Shown: one piece after another, positions 9,573 to 18,545 of the stretch
How positions within the stretch are numbered: the first letter of the stretch is position 1
Layout: every line of letters starts with the position of its first letter
NCBI RefSeq assembly: GCF_000317085.1
Contig: NC_019702.1
Span: 1,580,394 to 1,644,393 of the forward strand
DNA length: 64,000 nucleotides
Direction: 5' to 3'
Source: Synechococcus sp. PCC 7502
GTDB taxonomy: Bacteria > Cyanobacteriota > Cyanobacteriia > Pseudanabaenales > Pseudanabaenaceae
Notes under the pieces: model-generated
The model's database searches: none
What the model was told of the DNA's origin: nothing
What the model saw: the letters and a program-made list of their open reading frames with translations, nothing else
Program-made: the position numbers and the translations under genes

Positions 9573-10583
9573 TTAGACCAAAGATGGGACTCTAGTAGCA
9601 ACCGATTCTTTTGTTAAACGTTCGTAGGTGGCACGCATTTTTAAGCCCACAATTACTTGTAGCAAACCAGTACCATTATTAGAACCGGGATAATCAGGGT
9701 GCTTTAATAATAATTGGGTCATTTCCCCATAGTCCTTGGTATCAAGATTACTTAAATGATTTTCGATATAAATCACTTCATCAAGGCGATCAAATTGACC
9801 ATCCACTTCTAACACAGTAACAGGGTGTCCGTAATAGGAATCCGAACCGTAGTAAAAGCGCATTCCGGGATAGGAACAGGTAAGTTTCTTGCCGCAGGGT
9901 GTCCAAGTAATATCCGAGCCTTCATCAAACAAGTAAACTGGCTGGAAATTTTCCACAGAGTCTCTCTGCACAAGACGGACACGCAGAACTTTGCGATCCT
10001 TATCGTCTTTGATTAAGTTGGTGGGTAAAATTTGAATTACTACGTCAGCATGAGCTTTTTGGGGATCAATATATGCGGAGAAATCTGGACGACGAGCTTC
10101 GATCGCCTGCATAACATCAGCTAAAGTATGACCACGTTCCGCCATATCTCTTTGAATTTTCCAAGCAATTTTTACTTCATCACTGAGATCAAGGTAAACG
10201 CTGAAATCAAGGAGCGATCGCACTCTTTCGTCATAGAGAGGATGTAAACCTTCAATCACGATAATGTGGTTTGGTTTAATCAATTCTGGTGGATCAATTA
10301 AGCCAGTCTCATGATTATAGATAGGCTTCATAATCGACTCACCGCTTTTTAATGCTTTGATCTGCTCGTACATCAGGTCAAAATTATTTGCACGAGGATC
10401 AAGAGCAGTAATACCTGTCTGCTTACGTTGCTTGCGATCAAGACTATGGTAATCATCCAAGCAAATAACCGTCATAAATTCTTCGCCAAACAGGTCTATT
10501 AGTCGGCGTAAAAAAGTGGATTTTCCACAGCCAGAATCTCCTGCCACGCCTATCAAGACAACGCGCTCGGGCTTATTGCTCAT
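9573..10583 (-). CDS. prk: Phosphoribulokinase
   Basis: This 336-residue enzyme phosphorylates ribulose 5-phosphate to ribulose 1,5-bisphosphate, the CO2 acceptor of the Calvin-Benson cycle. The P-loop GVAGDSGCGKST carries Cys19, and Cys41 follows in VICLDDYHSLDRKQRK: this is the thioredoxin-responsive pair of oxygenic phototrophs. A second cysteine pair lies near the C-terminus (WTPCGKKLTC). All four regulatory cysteines are thus present, which fits control by thioredoxin and by the GAPDH-CP12 complex. It is monocistronic, with its own terminator downstream and about 105 bp of A/T-rich promoter region upstream. Confidence 0.97.
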   Translation of the reverse strand: MSNKPERVVLIGVAGDSGCGKSTFLRRLIDLFGEEFMTVICLDDYHSLDRKQRKQTGITALDPRANNFDLMYEQIKALKSGESIMKPIYNHETGLIDPPELIKPNHIIVIEGLHPLYDERVRSLLDFSVYLDLSDEVKIAWKIQRDMAERGHTLADVMQAIEARRPDFSAYIDPQKAHADVVIQILPTNLIKDDKDRKVLRVRLVQRDSVENFQPVYLFDEGSDITWTPCGKKLTCSYPGMRFYYGSDSYYGHPVTVLEVDGQFDRLDEVIYIENHLSNLDTKDYGEMTQLLLKHPDYPGSNNGTGLLQVIVGLKMRATYERLTKESVATRVPSLV

Positions 10584-10688
10584 AAAACTTAATTGATCCT
10601 TTAGACTTTGTGTATTTAATACTACTTTATAGCGTTAGGTCACGCAAACCACTTAATTTTTAAAATTATTTCCAAAAAACTTTTTTTA

Positions 10689-11258
10689 CTATTTACTAAT
10701 TCGATCAAGTAACCATACCGAAGTTACTAAACCTAAAAAGTGGGCAAGAATGGTATTAGTGTTAGCTTGCACTATAAATATATCTATGGGCTGCACCAAC
10801 CGATTAAAGCTATCAGGGTTAACAAAGGCAGTTTGTGGTTGAGATAGGGACTTGGCAACTAAAACCCCAACGATCGCTTCAGCCCCCAACAAGGTTATAA
10901 ACATACCCACAAAACCAATAATTATGCCAATTTTTAATTGCTTAATAGTTTCAGCACGACTCGGTCGGTTGTCAGAAGTTCGCAGTTCCTTGGCAAGCAT
11001 GGTATAGCGAAAATTCCAAAATATGCTTAAGTACACGGCAATCAAGCCTAAAAAGGCTAAAAATGTACCCGCACCAGTTCCAGGATTACTTTGGGCAGAG
11101 CCACCCGCACTCCGACTAATGATTGCAAACAGCAAAATCAAAGTGGAAATAACAGCTAGTACTGATTGTGCCCAAAAGCCAATCCATCCCGCCATATTCA
11201 GAGCGCGCACAACTTTTAATACATTTGTCGATAGAGAGGTATCATCTTCCTTTGCCAT
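10689..11258 (-). CDS. DUF3611 family membrane protein
   Basis: This 189-residue protein has four hydrophobic segments: about 25-50, 62-82, 110-135 and 160-185. The wording VVRALNMAGWIGFWAQSVLAVIS and FWNFRYTMLAKELR is typical of the DUF3611 family, which is found in cyanobacteria and plastids and has no established function. It is followed on the same strand by prk after about 105 bp, and preceded by the TerB/Mo-nitrogenase-C gene after about 20 bp, so it probably shares a transcript with the latter. Confidence 0.85.
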   Translation of the reverse strand: MAKEDDTSLSTNVLKVVRALNMAGWIGFWAQSVLAVISTLILLFAIISRSAGGSAQSNPGTGAGTFLAFLGLIAVYLSIFWNFRYTMLAKELRTSDNRPSRAETIKQLKIGIIIGFVGMFITLLGAEAIVGVLVAKSLSQPQTAFVNPDSFNRLVQPIDIFIVQANTNTILAHFLGLVTSVWLLDRISK

Positions 11259-11279
11259 GTTATAACCCGATCTTGAACC

Positions 11280-11903
11280 CTAACAAAATTCGGAAATGTC
11301 TTCACCACATTCATCGGCTAAATATGATAGCGATCGAAAACGTAATCCAACTAATTGATCGTACAACGGATTGATCTGGCACATCGCAGGAATATGGACA
11401 AGTTTGCGCCCAAATAAAAATACATCTCGTTCAAAGGGACATTGAGCAGGTATAACCTTACATAAAACTCGAGCAACTCTGGAATCTTTAATATCTAAGT
11501 GATCTAACCAGTCTTTAATGGGATCAAGAAGGTGAGTATGATGCCCGTGATTTCCTTCTAGCTGGCTTCTCAGGTCTGACATAATATTTGACTCTTGATT
11601 TAGAGCAGTAGAAAATTCTTGAATTAATTGATGTTCATTATCGGAGTAATCACCATCCACCAAAGCTACCATTACTACAGTTCGTAGAAAATTTTGAGCT
11701 AGGTCTGGACTATTACCAAACACCGCAGCAACCTCCTTAGGAGTAATTGGTTCTAAGGTGGCAATGTGATTGTCTTTGAGTAAATCTTGAATTAGGTCTT
11801 GTTCTTTTTGGCTGTACTCATTATCTGCTAAAGCCACGGTCAGTAATCCTCTTAGCCATACTGATCGCTGTTCTTTAGTGAGTTCAGGATAAAAGTTGGA
11901 CAT
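11280..11903 (-). CDS. TerB-like helical domain fused to Mo-dependent nitrogenase C-terminal-type domain
   Basis: This 207-residue protein has two parts. Residues 1-115 are helical with two copies of an acidic motif (ALADNEYSQKEQDLIQDLL; ALVDGDYSDNEHQLIQEF), as in TerB-type tellurite-resistance domains. Residues 120-207 (DPIKDWLDHLDIKDSRVARVL, IPAQCPFERDV, IPAMCQINPLYDQLVGLRFRSL) match the domain named after the C-terminus of Mo-dependent nitrogenase-associated proteins. Despite the name it is not a nitrogenase subunit: no nif gene is in the window. Two conserved cysteines (APAQCP- and AMCQ-type) may matter for metal or redox function. About 20 bp separates it from the DUF3611 gene downstream, suggesting an operon. 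Confidence 0.8.
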   Translation of the reverse strand: MSNFYPELTKEQRSVWLRGLLTVALADNEYSQKEQDLIQDLLKDNHIATLEPITPKEVAAVFGNSPDLAQNFLRTVVMVALVDGDYSDNEHQLIQEFSTALNQESNIMSDLRSQLEGNHGHHTHLLDPIKDWLDHLDIKDSRVARVLCKVIPAQCPFERDVFLFGRKLVHIPAMCQINPLYDQLVGLRFRSLSYLADECGEDISEFC

Positions 11904-12085
11904 ATCTTACTTTGTGTCTTGTATCCTTGTGTCTTACACGATTCTAGAGGAATATACTTAATACTATTATACGAAAACTCTGGATATATCGATAAAGTTA
12001 ATATGTTCTAAAGGATCATAGCTTAAAGTTAATATCTGATTAATCTTCATGGAGCTAGTTGTAAATAACTCAATCCTGTTCTTCA

Positions 12086-12119
12086 GATCAATTCTGGGAT
12101 CAATTAGATAAGATCAATT
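12086..12119. repeat. Three direct GATCAATT repeats upstream of the 12176 gene
   Basis: GATCAATT occurs at 12086-12093, 12098-12105 and 12112-12119, spaced 12 and 14 bases start to start. The array ends about 57 bp before the start codon of the next gene. It could be a regulator-binding array or chance in A/T-rich DNA. Confidence 0.5.
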
Positions 12120-12175
12120 AGAATAGATGCGGCTGTACAAGTGAATGATTTCTAAAGACTTCTATATATTTATCT

Positions 12176-13402
12176 ATGCCCAAGCCCGATCAAAAAGTTA
12201 CTATTAGTGCTGCTCTCCAGCGTCCCCAACGTCACAAAGCCTTACCTAAGCCCATTGCTCAGAATCTTGAGAGTGTTCTACAGCCAATTCCAGAAACATT
12301 AGCATTAGAAAAAGCTGAGATTCAGGAGCTAGCCTCGCCTGTACTAGAAGAATCAACCGCCTCTGATCAAATTCCAACTCAAATTTCTGATCAAGCTTCC
12401 AATAAAATTAAAGATTCAGTTAAAAGCACAACAGAAAGTCCTACTAAAAGTACCTTTGCAAAACCTAAGCTCAAACCTAAACTTAAAACTGACACAAGTG
12501 AGCAGGTAGTCCTAAATATAGAACCACAGATAGATTCCGAGGCAAAAGTTGATTTAAATAATGCTCAATCAAGCGATCTGCCCAGTGATTTATTAACGTC
12601 CCTCCCACTTACCAATAATGCAGATAGTCCGCTTAATTCAACTAATGCAGAAGTTATCGAAGAACCCATAGAAATTCAAAACTTGGAACTTGAGCAATTA
12701 GCTGATCCCGATCATCTTGATGAGCAGATTAATTTAGACCCAAATTCAGAGCTGAATCCAACTGCGATCGCTCAACAACATCAAGATCATAAGCAAGATC
12801 ACAAAGCGCAAGAAGAAAGTTTACCAATATTTTGGTGCCAAGCCGTAGGACTAGTTGCAGGTAAATATGTACCCAGTGCCGAAGCTTTTTATAAAGGTGA
12901 ATTGATCATAACTAATGGCTCAGCCTATAAAGCATACGTTTTAAGTAAGGCAATTAAGGCATTAGAAAAGAAGATTGATTTATCGTTAGAGCATCAGTTT
13001 GTGGTTTATCCCAAGACCAGTAAAATCCACGGGCTGCGCTTAGAAATTTTAGCGACTGATGTTTCTAGCAAGATCGAAGAGTTTGAAGATGGGCAGTTTA
13101 ATATTCGCGGATTTATCACTAAAAAACTAGAAAAGCAATTGGAAAATTCTTTCTTAGTAGAAATTCAACGCCGACCAGAATATTTGCAACCGTCTCAAAA
13201 CGATCGCTTTACCTTAAATGTTAAGGGTGATATTCCCCTAGAACTAGTTCAACAGTTTGTGTATTTGAAATGTCAATTAATTGGTGATGACTTAAAAGTT
13301 ATTGACTATGAGCATTTAGCTTGCCCAGTTGTTACTAAGAGATTAACTACGGTGGAGAAGCCGATTCTAAAGCCTAAAGTCCCGAAACCTGAACTAGATT
13401 AG
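12176..13402 (+). CDS. Conserved-looking protein with long acidic linker and C-terminal domain; unknown function
   Basis: The protein has 408 residues. Residues 1-215 are low complexity, rich in Glu, Pro, Ser, Asn and Lys (for example repeated KPKLKPKLK), and are probably disordered. A folded domain begins near 220 (LPIFWCQAVGLVAGKYVPSA) and continues with FYKGELIITNGSAYKAYVLS, YPKTSKIHGLRLEILA and FNIRGFITKKLEKQ, ending about 385. I do not recognise the domain. No signal peptide or membrane segment is seen. The SpoIID-type gene follows after 15 bp, so the two are likely co-transcribed and may act together. Confidence 0.75.
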   Translation: MPKPDQKVTISAALQRPQRHKALPKPIAQNLESVLQPIPETLALEKAEIQELASPVLEESTASDQIPTQISDQASNKIKDSVKSTTESPTKSTFAKPKLKPKLKTDTSEQVVLNIEPQIDSEAKVDLNNAQSSDLPSDLLTSLPLTNNADSPLNSTNAEVIEEPIEIQNLELEQLADPDHLDEQINLDPNSELNPTAIAQQHQDHKQDHKAQEESLPIFWCQAVGLVAGKYVPSAEAFYKGELIITNGSAYKAYVLSKAIKALEKKIDLSLEHQFVVYPKTSKIHGLRLEILATDVSSKIEEFEDGQFNIRGFITKKLEKQLENSFLVEIQRRPEYLQPSQNDRFTLNVKGDIPLELVQQFVYLKCQLIGDDLKVIDYEHLACPVVTKRLTTVEKPILKPKVPKPELD

Positions 13403-13417
13403 TTTCAGTTAAAAATT

Positions 13418-15109
13418 ATGAGTAATTCTCCAACCTTCCTAGTTTCGGGCTTAATCTGGGGTATCACCAGGCAAAAATGGATCGGGAAAGTTCTTGTTGG
13501 CTGTGTTTGGGTGATCGTCTTAGGCGGAGAAAGTCTGCAAGCAGCACCGGATACAAATCCGATTATGCAGATGGGAATTATCCAACGATTTGGGGAAAAT
13601 CCTCAAGATCAGATCACCCTTAAAGCAGTTCAGGGAGATAAGCTTAGTCTTACTTTTAAGTCAAATGATGGTAAATTCCAAACCATCCAAACCAATGAAG
13701 TCAGTATTAGTATATTTCAACAACCCTTAAGTAAGCCTCGCCTGGAAGAAAAAGTGATTTTGAGTAATCACCGTAGTTTTGAGAACGCCGCAGCTAGTGC
13801 TTACCGTTGGCGGGCTATGCGCATTCAAACTGAAATTGCTCAACCACGGCGCTGGCAAGTATGGGCAAAAAGAAGTATTTATGATGCTTTTCCCCTAAGT
13901 AGTCTTTTAACCTATTACTTAAAATTACAGGGTTACAACCTTGTGCAACTGGATCGTAAGGTAATTAAGCAAGAGCCATTGGTATCTTGGGTGGTTGGGG
14001 GCAATCGCTATAACCGAGATAGTTTAGATATTTCCAGTAATTTAGGTGTAATTGCTGTTAACCAAAGACGGTATGCGGGTACTTTAAGGCTGCAAAAAAA
14101 TGCCCATCAAAGCTATACCCTTGTGAACCAAGTTCCTTTAGAGACCTATTTACGGGGAGTTGTCCCCCATGAAATTGGCTATAAGGCTCCATACCCTGCC
14201 ATTGAAGCACAGGTAATTTTGGCACGCACCTACGCCCTTGCTAGTCGTCACCGCTTTGCTGTGGATGATTATCAGCTATGTTCTACAACCCAATGCCAAG
14301 TGTATCGAGGACTGGAGGAAACTAGTGAGTTGGCAGATCGGGCGATCGCTGATACTAAGGGACAGGTTTTAACTTTTAATAATAAAGTGATTGATGCTTT
14401 GTATTCCTCAACCACGGGTGGTATTACCGCTAACTATAATGACCTGTGGGATGGCAGAAAACGCCCTTACCTGACCTCAGTTTTAGATTCAGTCAATCCC
14501 TTTGATCCCAATAAGTTAGATTTATCCAGCGAAGATAATTTCCGTGCTTTCATTAAGCAAAAAGCTGGCTTTAATGAAGAAACTTGGTCTGCCTTTAGGT
14601 GGAGAGTCGAAAGTAGCATGGAGGAGATCAAAACTACAGTTCGGGAATTTTTGCGACTATCGGGAGACATGGACACTAAGTTTAATGAGATTAAGTCGTT
14701 ACGGATTGTGCAGCGATCGCCCTCAGGGCGAGTCTTAAAAATTGAGGTGGAGACCGATACGAAAACTATTCTTTTAGAAAAAGATGAAATTATTGATGCT
14801 CTGTATGCTCCAAATAGCACATTTTTTTATATAGAACCTCTCTATGAGGAACCTAAGTCCGATCAGGCTCGGCGACGTAAAGTCGAAGTCACAAAAACGA
14901 GCCAGCCTAGTAATAATCCGATCAAAGGTTATGCGTTTATTGGTGGAGGGTTAGGACATGGGGTGGGTATGAGTCAAACTGGCTCCTATAATTTAGGTAA
15001 GTTGGGATGGTCTTATGAAAAGATTTTGAGCTTTTATTTTAAGGGAACTAAGTTGCAAACTCTTCGACCCGAATTCCTCTGGACACCCGCGGAATTGGCA
15101 GCCCAGTAA
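13418..15109 (+). CDS. SpoIID/LytB domain secreted protein
   Basis: The protein has 563 residues with an N-terminal hydrophobic export segment (about 20-42, ending near SLQAAP). The SpoIID/LytB (amidase enhancer) domain runs from about 235 to 545: PLETYLRGVVPHEIGY, EAQVILARTYALASR, YSSTTGGITANYNDLW and the late motif GGGLGHGVGMSQTGSYNLGKLGWSYEKIL. In sporulating bacteria SpoIID is a lytic transglycosylase that acts on peptidoglycan. Cyanobacterial members are probably wall-remodelling enzymes or activators of amidases. The start ATG is 15 bp after the preceding gene's stop. Confidence 0.9.
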   Translation: MSNSPTFLVSGLIWGITRQKWIGKVLVGCVWVIVLGGESLQAAPDTNPIMQMGIIQRFGENPQDQITLKAVQGDKLSLTFKSNDGKFQTIQTNEVSISIFQQPLSKPRLEEKVILSNHRSFENAAASAYRWRAMRIQTEIAQPRRWQVWAKRSIYDAFPLSSLLTYYLKLQGYNLVQLDRKVIKQEPLVSWVVGGNRYNRDSLDISSNLGVIAVNQRRYAGTLRLQKNAHQSYTLVNQVPLETYLRGVVPHEIGYKAPYPAIEAQVILARTYALASRHRFAVDDYQLCSTTQCQVYRGLEETSELADRAIADTKGQVLTFNNKVIDALYSSTTGGITANYNDLWDGRKRPYLTSVLDSVNPFDPNKLDLSSEDNFRAFIKQKAGFNEETWSAFRWRVESSMEEIKTTVREFLRLSGDMDTKFNEIKSLRIVQRSPSGRVLKIEVETDTKTILLEKDEIIDALYAPNSTFFYIEPLYEEPKSDQARRRKVEVTKTSQPSNNPIKGYAFIGGGLGHGVGMSQTGSYNLGKLGWSYEKILSFYFKGTKLQTLRPEFLWTPAELAAQ

Positions 15110-15196
15110 AGCTGAAACTCTTTTTTCTGGAATTAAACTTTAGAATTGAATTAAATCCAATTTAAATTAAAAATTAAATTAATAAGGACTCAAATT

Positions 15197-16912
15197 ATGC
15201 GAACCCCACCCCGAGATGTCCAGATATTACCGATCGCTGCTGAGACTTTAGCTTTAAGGTGTCGTAGTTGGAATCGACTTAGGTTTGAGGTGGAATATGC
15301 CCTAGAACGGGGCACAACAGCTAATTCCTTTTTAATTCAGGGTGAAAAAACAGCTTTAATCGATCCACCAGGCGCAACATTTACGGAGATTTTCCTTGAG
15401 CAACTTCAAAATCGGTTGCCCATTGAGCAAATTGACTATGTAATTTTAGGGCATATAAATCCCAACCGTATAGAAACAGTTAAAGCCCTAGTAGCTCTGA
15501 ACCCCAATATCACCTTTATCTGTAGCAATCCAGGGGCGATCGCCATTAGAAATATTCTGGAAAAATCCGATGCAGTGTCAGCACTCAAACTAACAACTGT
15601 GCGGGGTGATGAAATTTTAGAACTGGGTAAAGGTCATACTCTACAGTTTGTGACTACTTCTACGCCTAGGTATCCGGATGGGCTTTGTACCTTTGATCAA
15701 AAGACTCAAGTTTTATATACAGGTAAACTATTTGGTGCTCATATCTGCGGGGATCAACTATTTGATGAAGGTTGGTCAGCGTTATTAGAAGATCGCCGCT
15801 ATTACTTTGACTGTGTATTGGCAAACCAGACCCGCCAGCTCGAAAGCATTATGGATAAGTTGGCAGAATTTACGGTCAGTTTTTATGCACCTGGTCATGG
15901 CACCATGTTGAAGTATGGACTTAGTCAACTCCTAATTTCCTATCGCCAGTGGGCTGAAGCGCAAAAGCAAAAAAATATCTCTGTGGCTTTAATCTATGCC
16001 TCTGCCTATGGGAATACAACGATTCTAGGACAAGCGATCGCCCGTGGGATTACAAAGGCAAATGTGGCAGTGGAACTAATTAATTGCGAATCCGCTACTC
16101 CAGAGGAAATTAAGGCAGCGATCGAAAAATCATCAGGCTTTATGATTGGTTCTCCAACCCTAGCTGGGCATTTACCTACTCAAGTACAAACGGCTTTGGG
16201 CTTAGTATTAGCAAATGCTCCCAAAGGTTCCTTGGCAGGGGTATTTGGCTCCTTTGGCTGGAGCGGTGAGGCGGTGGATATTATTGCTGACAAACTCAAA
16301 GATGCGGGATTTAGTCTGGGATTTGAGCCAATTCGAGTTAAATTTGCCCCCACAGAAACTACCTTACAAATGTGTGAAGAAACTGGTACGGACTTTGCCC
16401 AAGCCTTGAAAGCAGCCAAGAAGATTAGAAATACCCTCAATCCCGGTAGCTCCATTGAACAGGCAGTAGGAAGAGTTGTAGGTTCGCTGTGTGTGGCTAC
16501 GGTACAAAAAGGAGATGTGCGAACGGCTATGCTTGCCTCTTGGGTGGCGCAGGCAACTTTTAACCCCCCCGGATTTACCATTGCTGTAGCTAAAGAACGG
16601 GCGATCGAATCCTATCTACATTTGGGTGATCGCTTTGTGTTAAATATCTTGGAGCAGGGTAAACAATTGCGAAAATATTTCCTGAAAAGGTTTGCCCCCG
16701 GGGAAGATCGATTTATTGATGTGGCGACCGAAACCGCACAGAACGGATCGCCAATTTTAACCGATGCCCTAGCATACCTAGAATGTAAAGTAGAGCAGCG
16801 TATGGAAGCGGGGGATCACTGGATTATTTATGCCGTAGTCGATCAGGGGAAAGTTTTACAAGCTAATGGGATTACTGCTGTGCATCACCGTAAGTCGGGT
16901 GGACATTATTAA
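15197..16912 (+). CDS. flv1: A-type flavodiiron protein with non-canonical diiron site (Flv1-like)
   Basis: The protein has 571 residues in three domains: a metallo-beta-lactamase-like domain (1-255), a flavodoxin domain (about 262-405, VALIYASAYGNTT; then GVFGSFGWSGEA) and a C-terminal flavin-reductase-like domain (about 425-571), the cyanobacterial type C layout. Cyanobacterial Flv proteins reduce oxygen at the acceptor side of photosystem I without making peroxide. The first diiron motif, normally H-x-E-x-D-H, reads H86-x-N88-x-N90-R91. Other ligand positions are also changed (TPRYPDG; YTGKLFGAH). Such neutral or basic substitutions mark Flv1 and Flv2, which work with a canonical partner. 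Flv1 is the better guess because of the N-terminal wording and because flv4/sll0218-type genes are missing nearby. Confidence 0.88.
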   Translation: MRTPPRDVQILPIAAETLALRCRSWNRLRFEVEYALERGTTANSFLIQGEKTALIDPPGATFTEIFLEQLQNRLPIEQIDYVILGHINPNRIETVKALVALNPNITFICSNPGAIAIRNILEKSDAVSALKLTTVRGDEILELGKGHTLQFVTTSTPRYPDGLCTFDQKTQVLYTGKLFGAHICGDQLFDEGWSALLEDRRYYFDCVLANQTRQLESIMDKLAEFTVSFYAPGHGTMLKYGLSQLLISYRQWAEAQKQKNISVALIYASAYGNTTILGQAIARGITKANVAVELINCESATPEEIKAAIEKSSGFMIGSPTLAGHLPTQVQTALGLVLANAPKGSLAGVFGSFGWSGEAVDIIADKLKDAGFSLGFEPIRVKFAPTETTLQMCEETGTDFAQALKAAKKIRNTLNPGSSIEQAVGRVVGSLCVATVQKGDVRTAMLASWVAQATFNPPGFTIAVAKERAIESYLHLGDRFVLNILEQGKQLRKYFLKRFAPGEDRFIDVATETAQNGSPILTDALAYLECKVEQRMEAGDHWIIYAVVDQGKVLQANGITAVHHRKSGGHY

Positions 16913-16923
16913 TTTAATTATTT

Positions 16924-17244
16924 ATGGCTTGGTTATATCTAGTGTCTGCCTGTGGTTTTGAAGTAATCTTTGCGATTGCTCTGAAATATACCGATGGCTA
17001 TTCTAAACTTCTCCCCAGTGCTATTGCTACCGCCTGTGCGATCGCCTCTGTTGCTAGCTTATCAAAGGTGCTTAATCAGATTCCTGTGGGAATTGCCTAC
17101 TCAATCTGGACAGGGGTTGGTGTAGTTGGGACAAATCTTTTGGCAGTGGTACTTTTTCAGGAATCCCTTGATTTCAAAAAAGTATTTTTTATCGCTTTAA
17201 TTCTAGGTGGAGTTTACGGGTTGTATGCCGTATCTGAGCCTTAG
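16924..17244 (+). CDS. SMR family exporter (SugE/Gdx-like)
   Basis: This 106-residue protein has four membrane helices. The essential Glu is in the first helix (CGFEVIFAIALKYTDGYSKLLPS). The wording LKYTDGYSKLLPS and IPVGIAYSIWTGVGVVGTN is closer to SugE/Gdx-type small multidrug resistance proteins, now known as guanidinium exporters, than to EmrE. It starts 11 bp after the flavodiiron gene and is probably on the same transcript. There is no room for a guanidine riboswitch directly upstream. Gdx type is my inference; an EmrE-like polyspecific pump is the alternative. Confidence 0.85.
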   Translation: MAWLYLVSACGFEVIFAIALKYTDGYSKLLPSAIATACAIASVASLSKVLNQIPVGIAYSIWTGVGVVGTNLLAVVLFQESLDFKKVFFIALILGGVYGLYAVSEP

Positions 17245-17444
17245 ACTGACCGCTTAGTTTAGATAGAATTTCATCCCATAATATCCCTTATTGCTTGATT
17301 AACCAGAAACTTTTTGTCTAAATACATAGTTATGTAGCCCAACTTGTCAGTGAGAGCAGAATCGAAAACCACCAATAATGAAGGAAGGCAATAGATTATA
17401 AATTTGTACAGTAGCCCTGCCAGTTGCTTCTAAGTGTTACCCTA

Positions 17445-18545
17445 CTACCAAGATGCATCAGCTAGCATCCTATCGTGGAGAATCACAAATGATAGTGCAT
17501 CTAACAGTATCAAATACTTTATAGAAATTACTTCGCTTTCAAAACCTGTGAAAGCTCCATGCACCACGCCATGACGATTTATTGAAGATGTTGAATCAGG
17601 GATTTCCCAACTTTTTTTCCAAAAAGAACCGTCTTCAAGATAATCGAATATTGAATCAAGAATAGTCCTAGAAAAGCAAACTACTTTTCTTGAAAGTACA
17701 ACATTTCTGAGCTGCTTTACGCAGTCTAAGTATCCATTTGGCGGATTTTTACCGCAAAGACGCAAGTAGTCTTTCACAATACCCTCAAACTGAGGTGCCA
17801 AGACGTAGATAGAACAAATATAATCCTTTTCAAGATGAGCTTTAATGGCTCTTTCTATGTACTGAATTCTATGCTCAAAAAACCTAGTTTCTTGCCAAAA
17901 AGCGATCCTTTTCCGCCAAAAATCATCGCTGTAAGCTTGATTCACAATTTCTAAGAAAGAATGATCATCTATATTTTGGTTCTGATGAATATATAATGCA
18001 GCATGTCTGTAGTAGCCAGGTGCAGGAATCCAGTTACTATTTATCAACACCTGAAGCTTCTCATGTGGATTGACTATATCTATAAATTCTTTGTTTTCTG
18101 CATACTTTAGGATTGGATAATTGAGAGTTGCTTTTTTCAGTTCTTCAATTTCCTCCTCCGATAGACCTAACTGATTCGCTCTACAATCAAAGAACATGTA
18201 ATAATCTAGCAGAAAAGTTTGGCAAAGGAAGTATGCAGCAGGTTGCCCATCATATAGGGGTGGCACAATAAGGCATTCCTCTGGATCAATCTTGTTGAGA
18301 GTTAATGCTTCCCCTGCTTGCACTGCCTGATTAAATTTGACTTGTAAAGTTAAATTTATTTCGTTGTTGATCTCAACAATGGGTTGAATACTGCCATCCG
18401 ACAATTGCCTTTGTATAGCTCTGAGCTCAAGTGGTAGTTCTTCTACTTTGACTGAACCCTTGTTAACTCTACCCTCAACTTCACGTACAACAAAAAGCCG
18501 AAGAATATCAGAGATTGATCTGTAGAAGAGTAAATTGTTATCCAT
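17445..18545 (-). CDS. Unknown protein with C-terminal HEPN-like domain (candidate RNase)
   Basis: This 366-residue protein is predicted to be cytoplasmic, with no signal or membrane helix. Residues 1-215 do not match anything I know. Residues 230-360 are helical (FEHRIQYIERAIKAHLEKDYICSIYVLAPQFEGIVKDYLRLCG), end in NRHGVVHGAF and then a long hydrophobic helix. R324-x4-H329 in an N-R-H-x-x-x-H-G context is the R-x4-6-H catalytic signature of HEPN ribonucleases, which are common in abortive-infection and toxin-antitoxin systems. I saw no antitoxin gene beside it. It is monocistronic, with a good -10 at 18614-18619. It could also be a non-catalytic HEPN protein. Confidence 0.75.
   Translation of the reverse strand: MDNNLLFYRSISDILRLFVVREVEGRVNKGSVKVEELPLELRAIQRQLSDGSIQPIVEINNEINLTLQVKFNQAVQAGEALTLNKIDPEECLIVPPLYDGQPAAYFLCQTFLLDYYMFFDCRANQLGLSEEEIEELKKATLNYPILKYAENKEFIDIVNPHEKLQVLINSNWIPAPGYYRHAALYIHQNQNIDDHSFLEIVNQAYSDDFWRKRIAFWQETRFFEHRIQYIERAIKAHLEKDYICSIYVLAPQFEGIVKDYLRLCGKNPPNGYLDCVKQLRNVVLSRKVVCFSRTILDSIFDYLEDGSFWKKSWEIPDSTSSINRHGVVHGAFTGFESEVISIKYLILLDALSFVILHDRMLADASW

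Noticed and set aside
11280-11903. Evidence of nitrogen fixation from the Mo-nitrogenase-type domain
   Set aside because: The domain name is historical; the domain occurs in non-fixing cyanobacteria and no nif genes are here.
16913-16923. A guanidine riboswitch before the SMR exporter
   Set aside because: There are only 11 bases between the genes.
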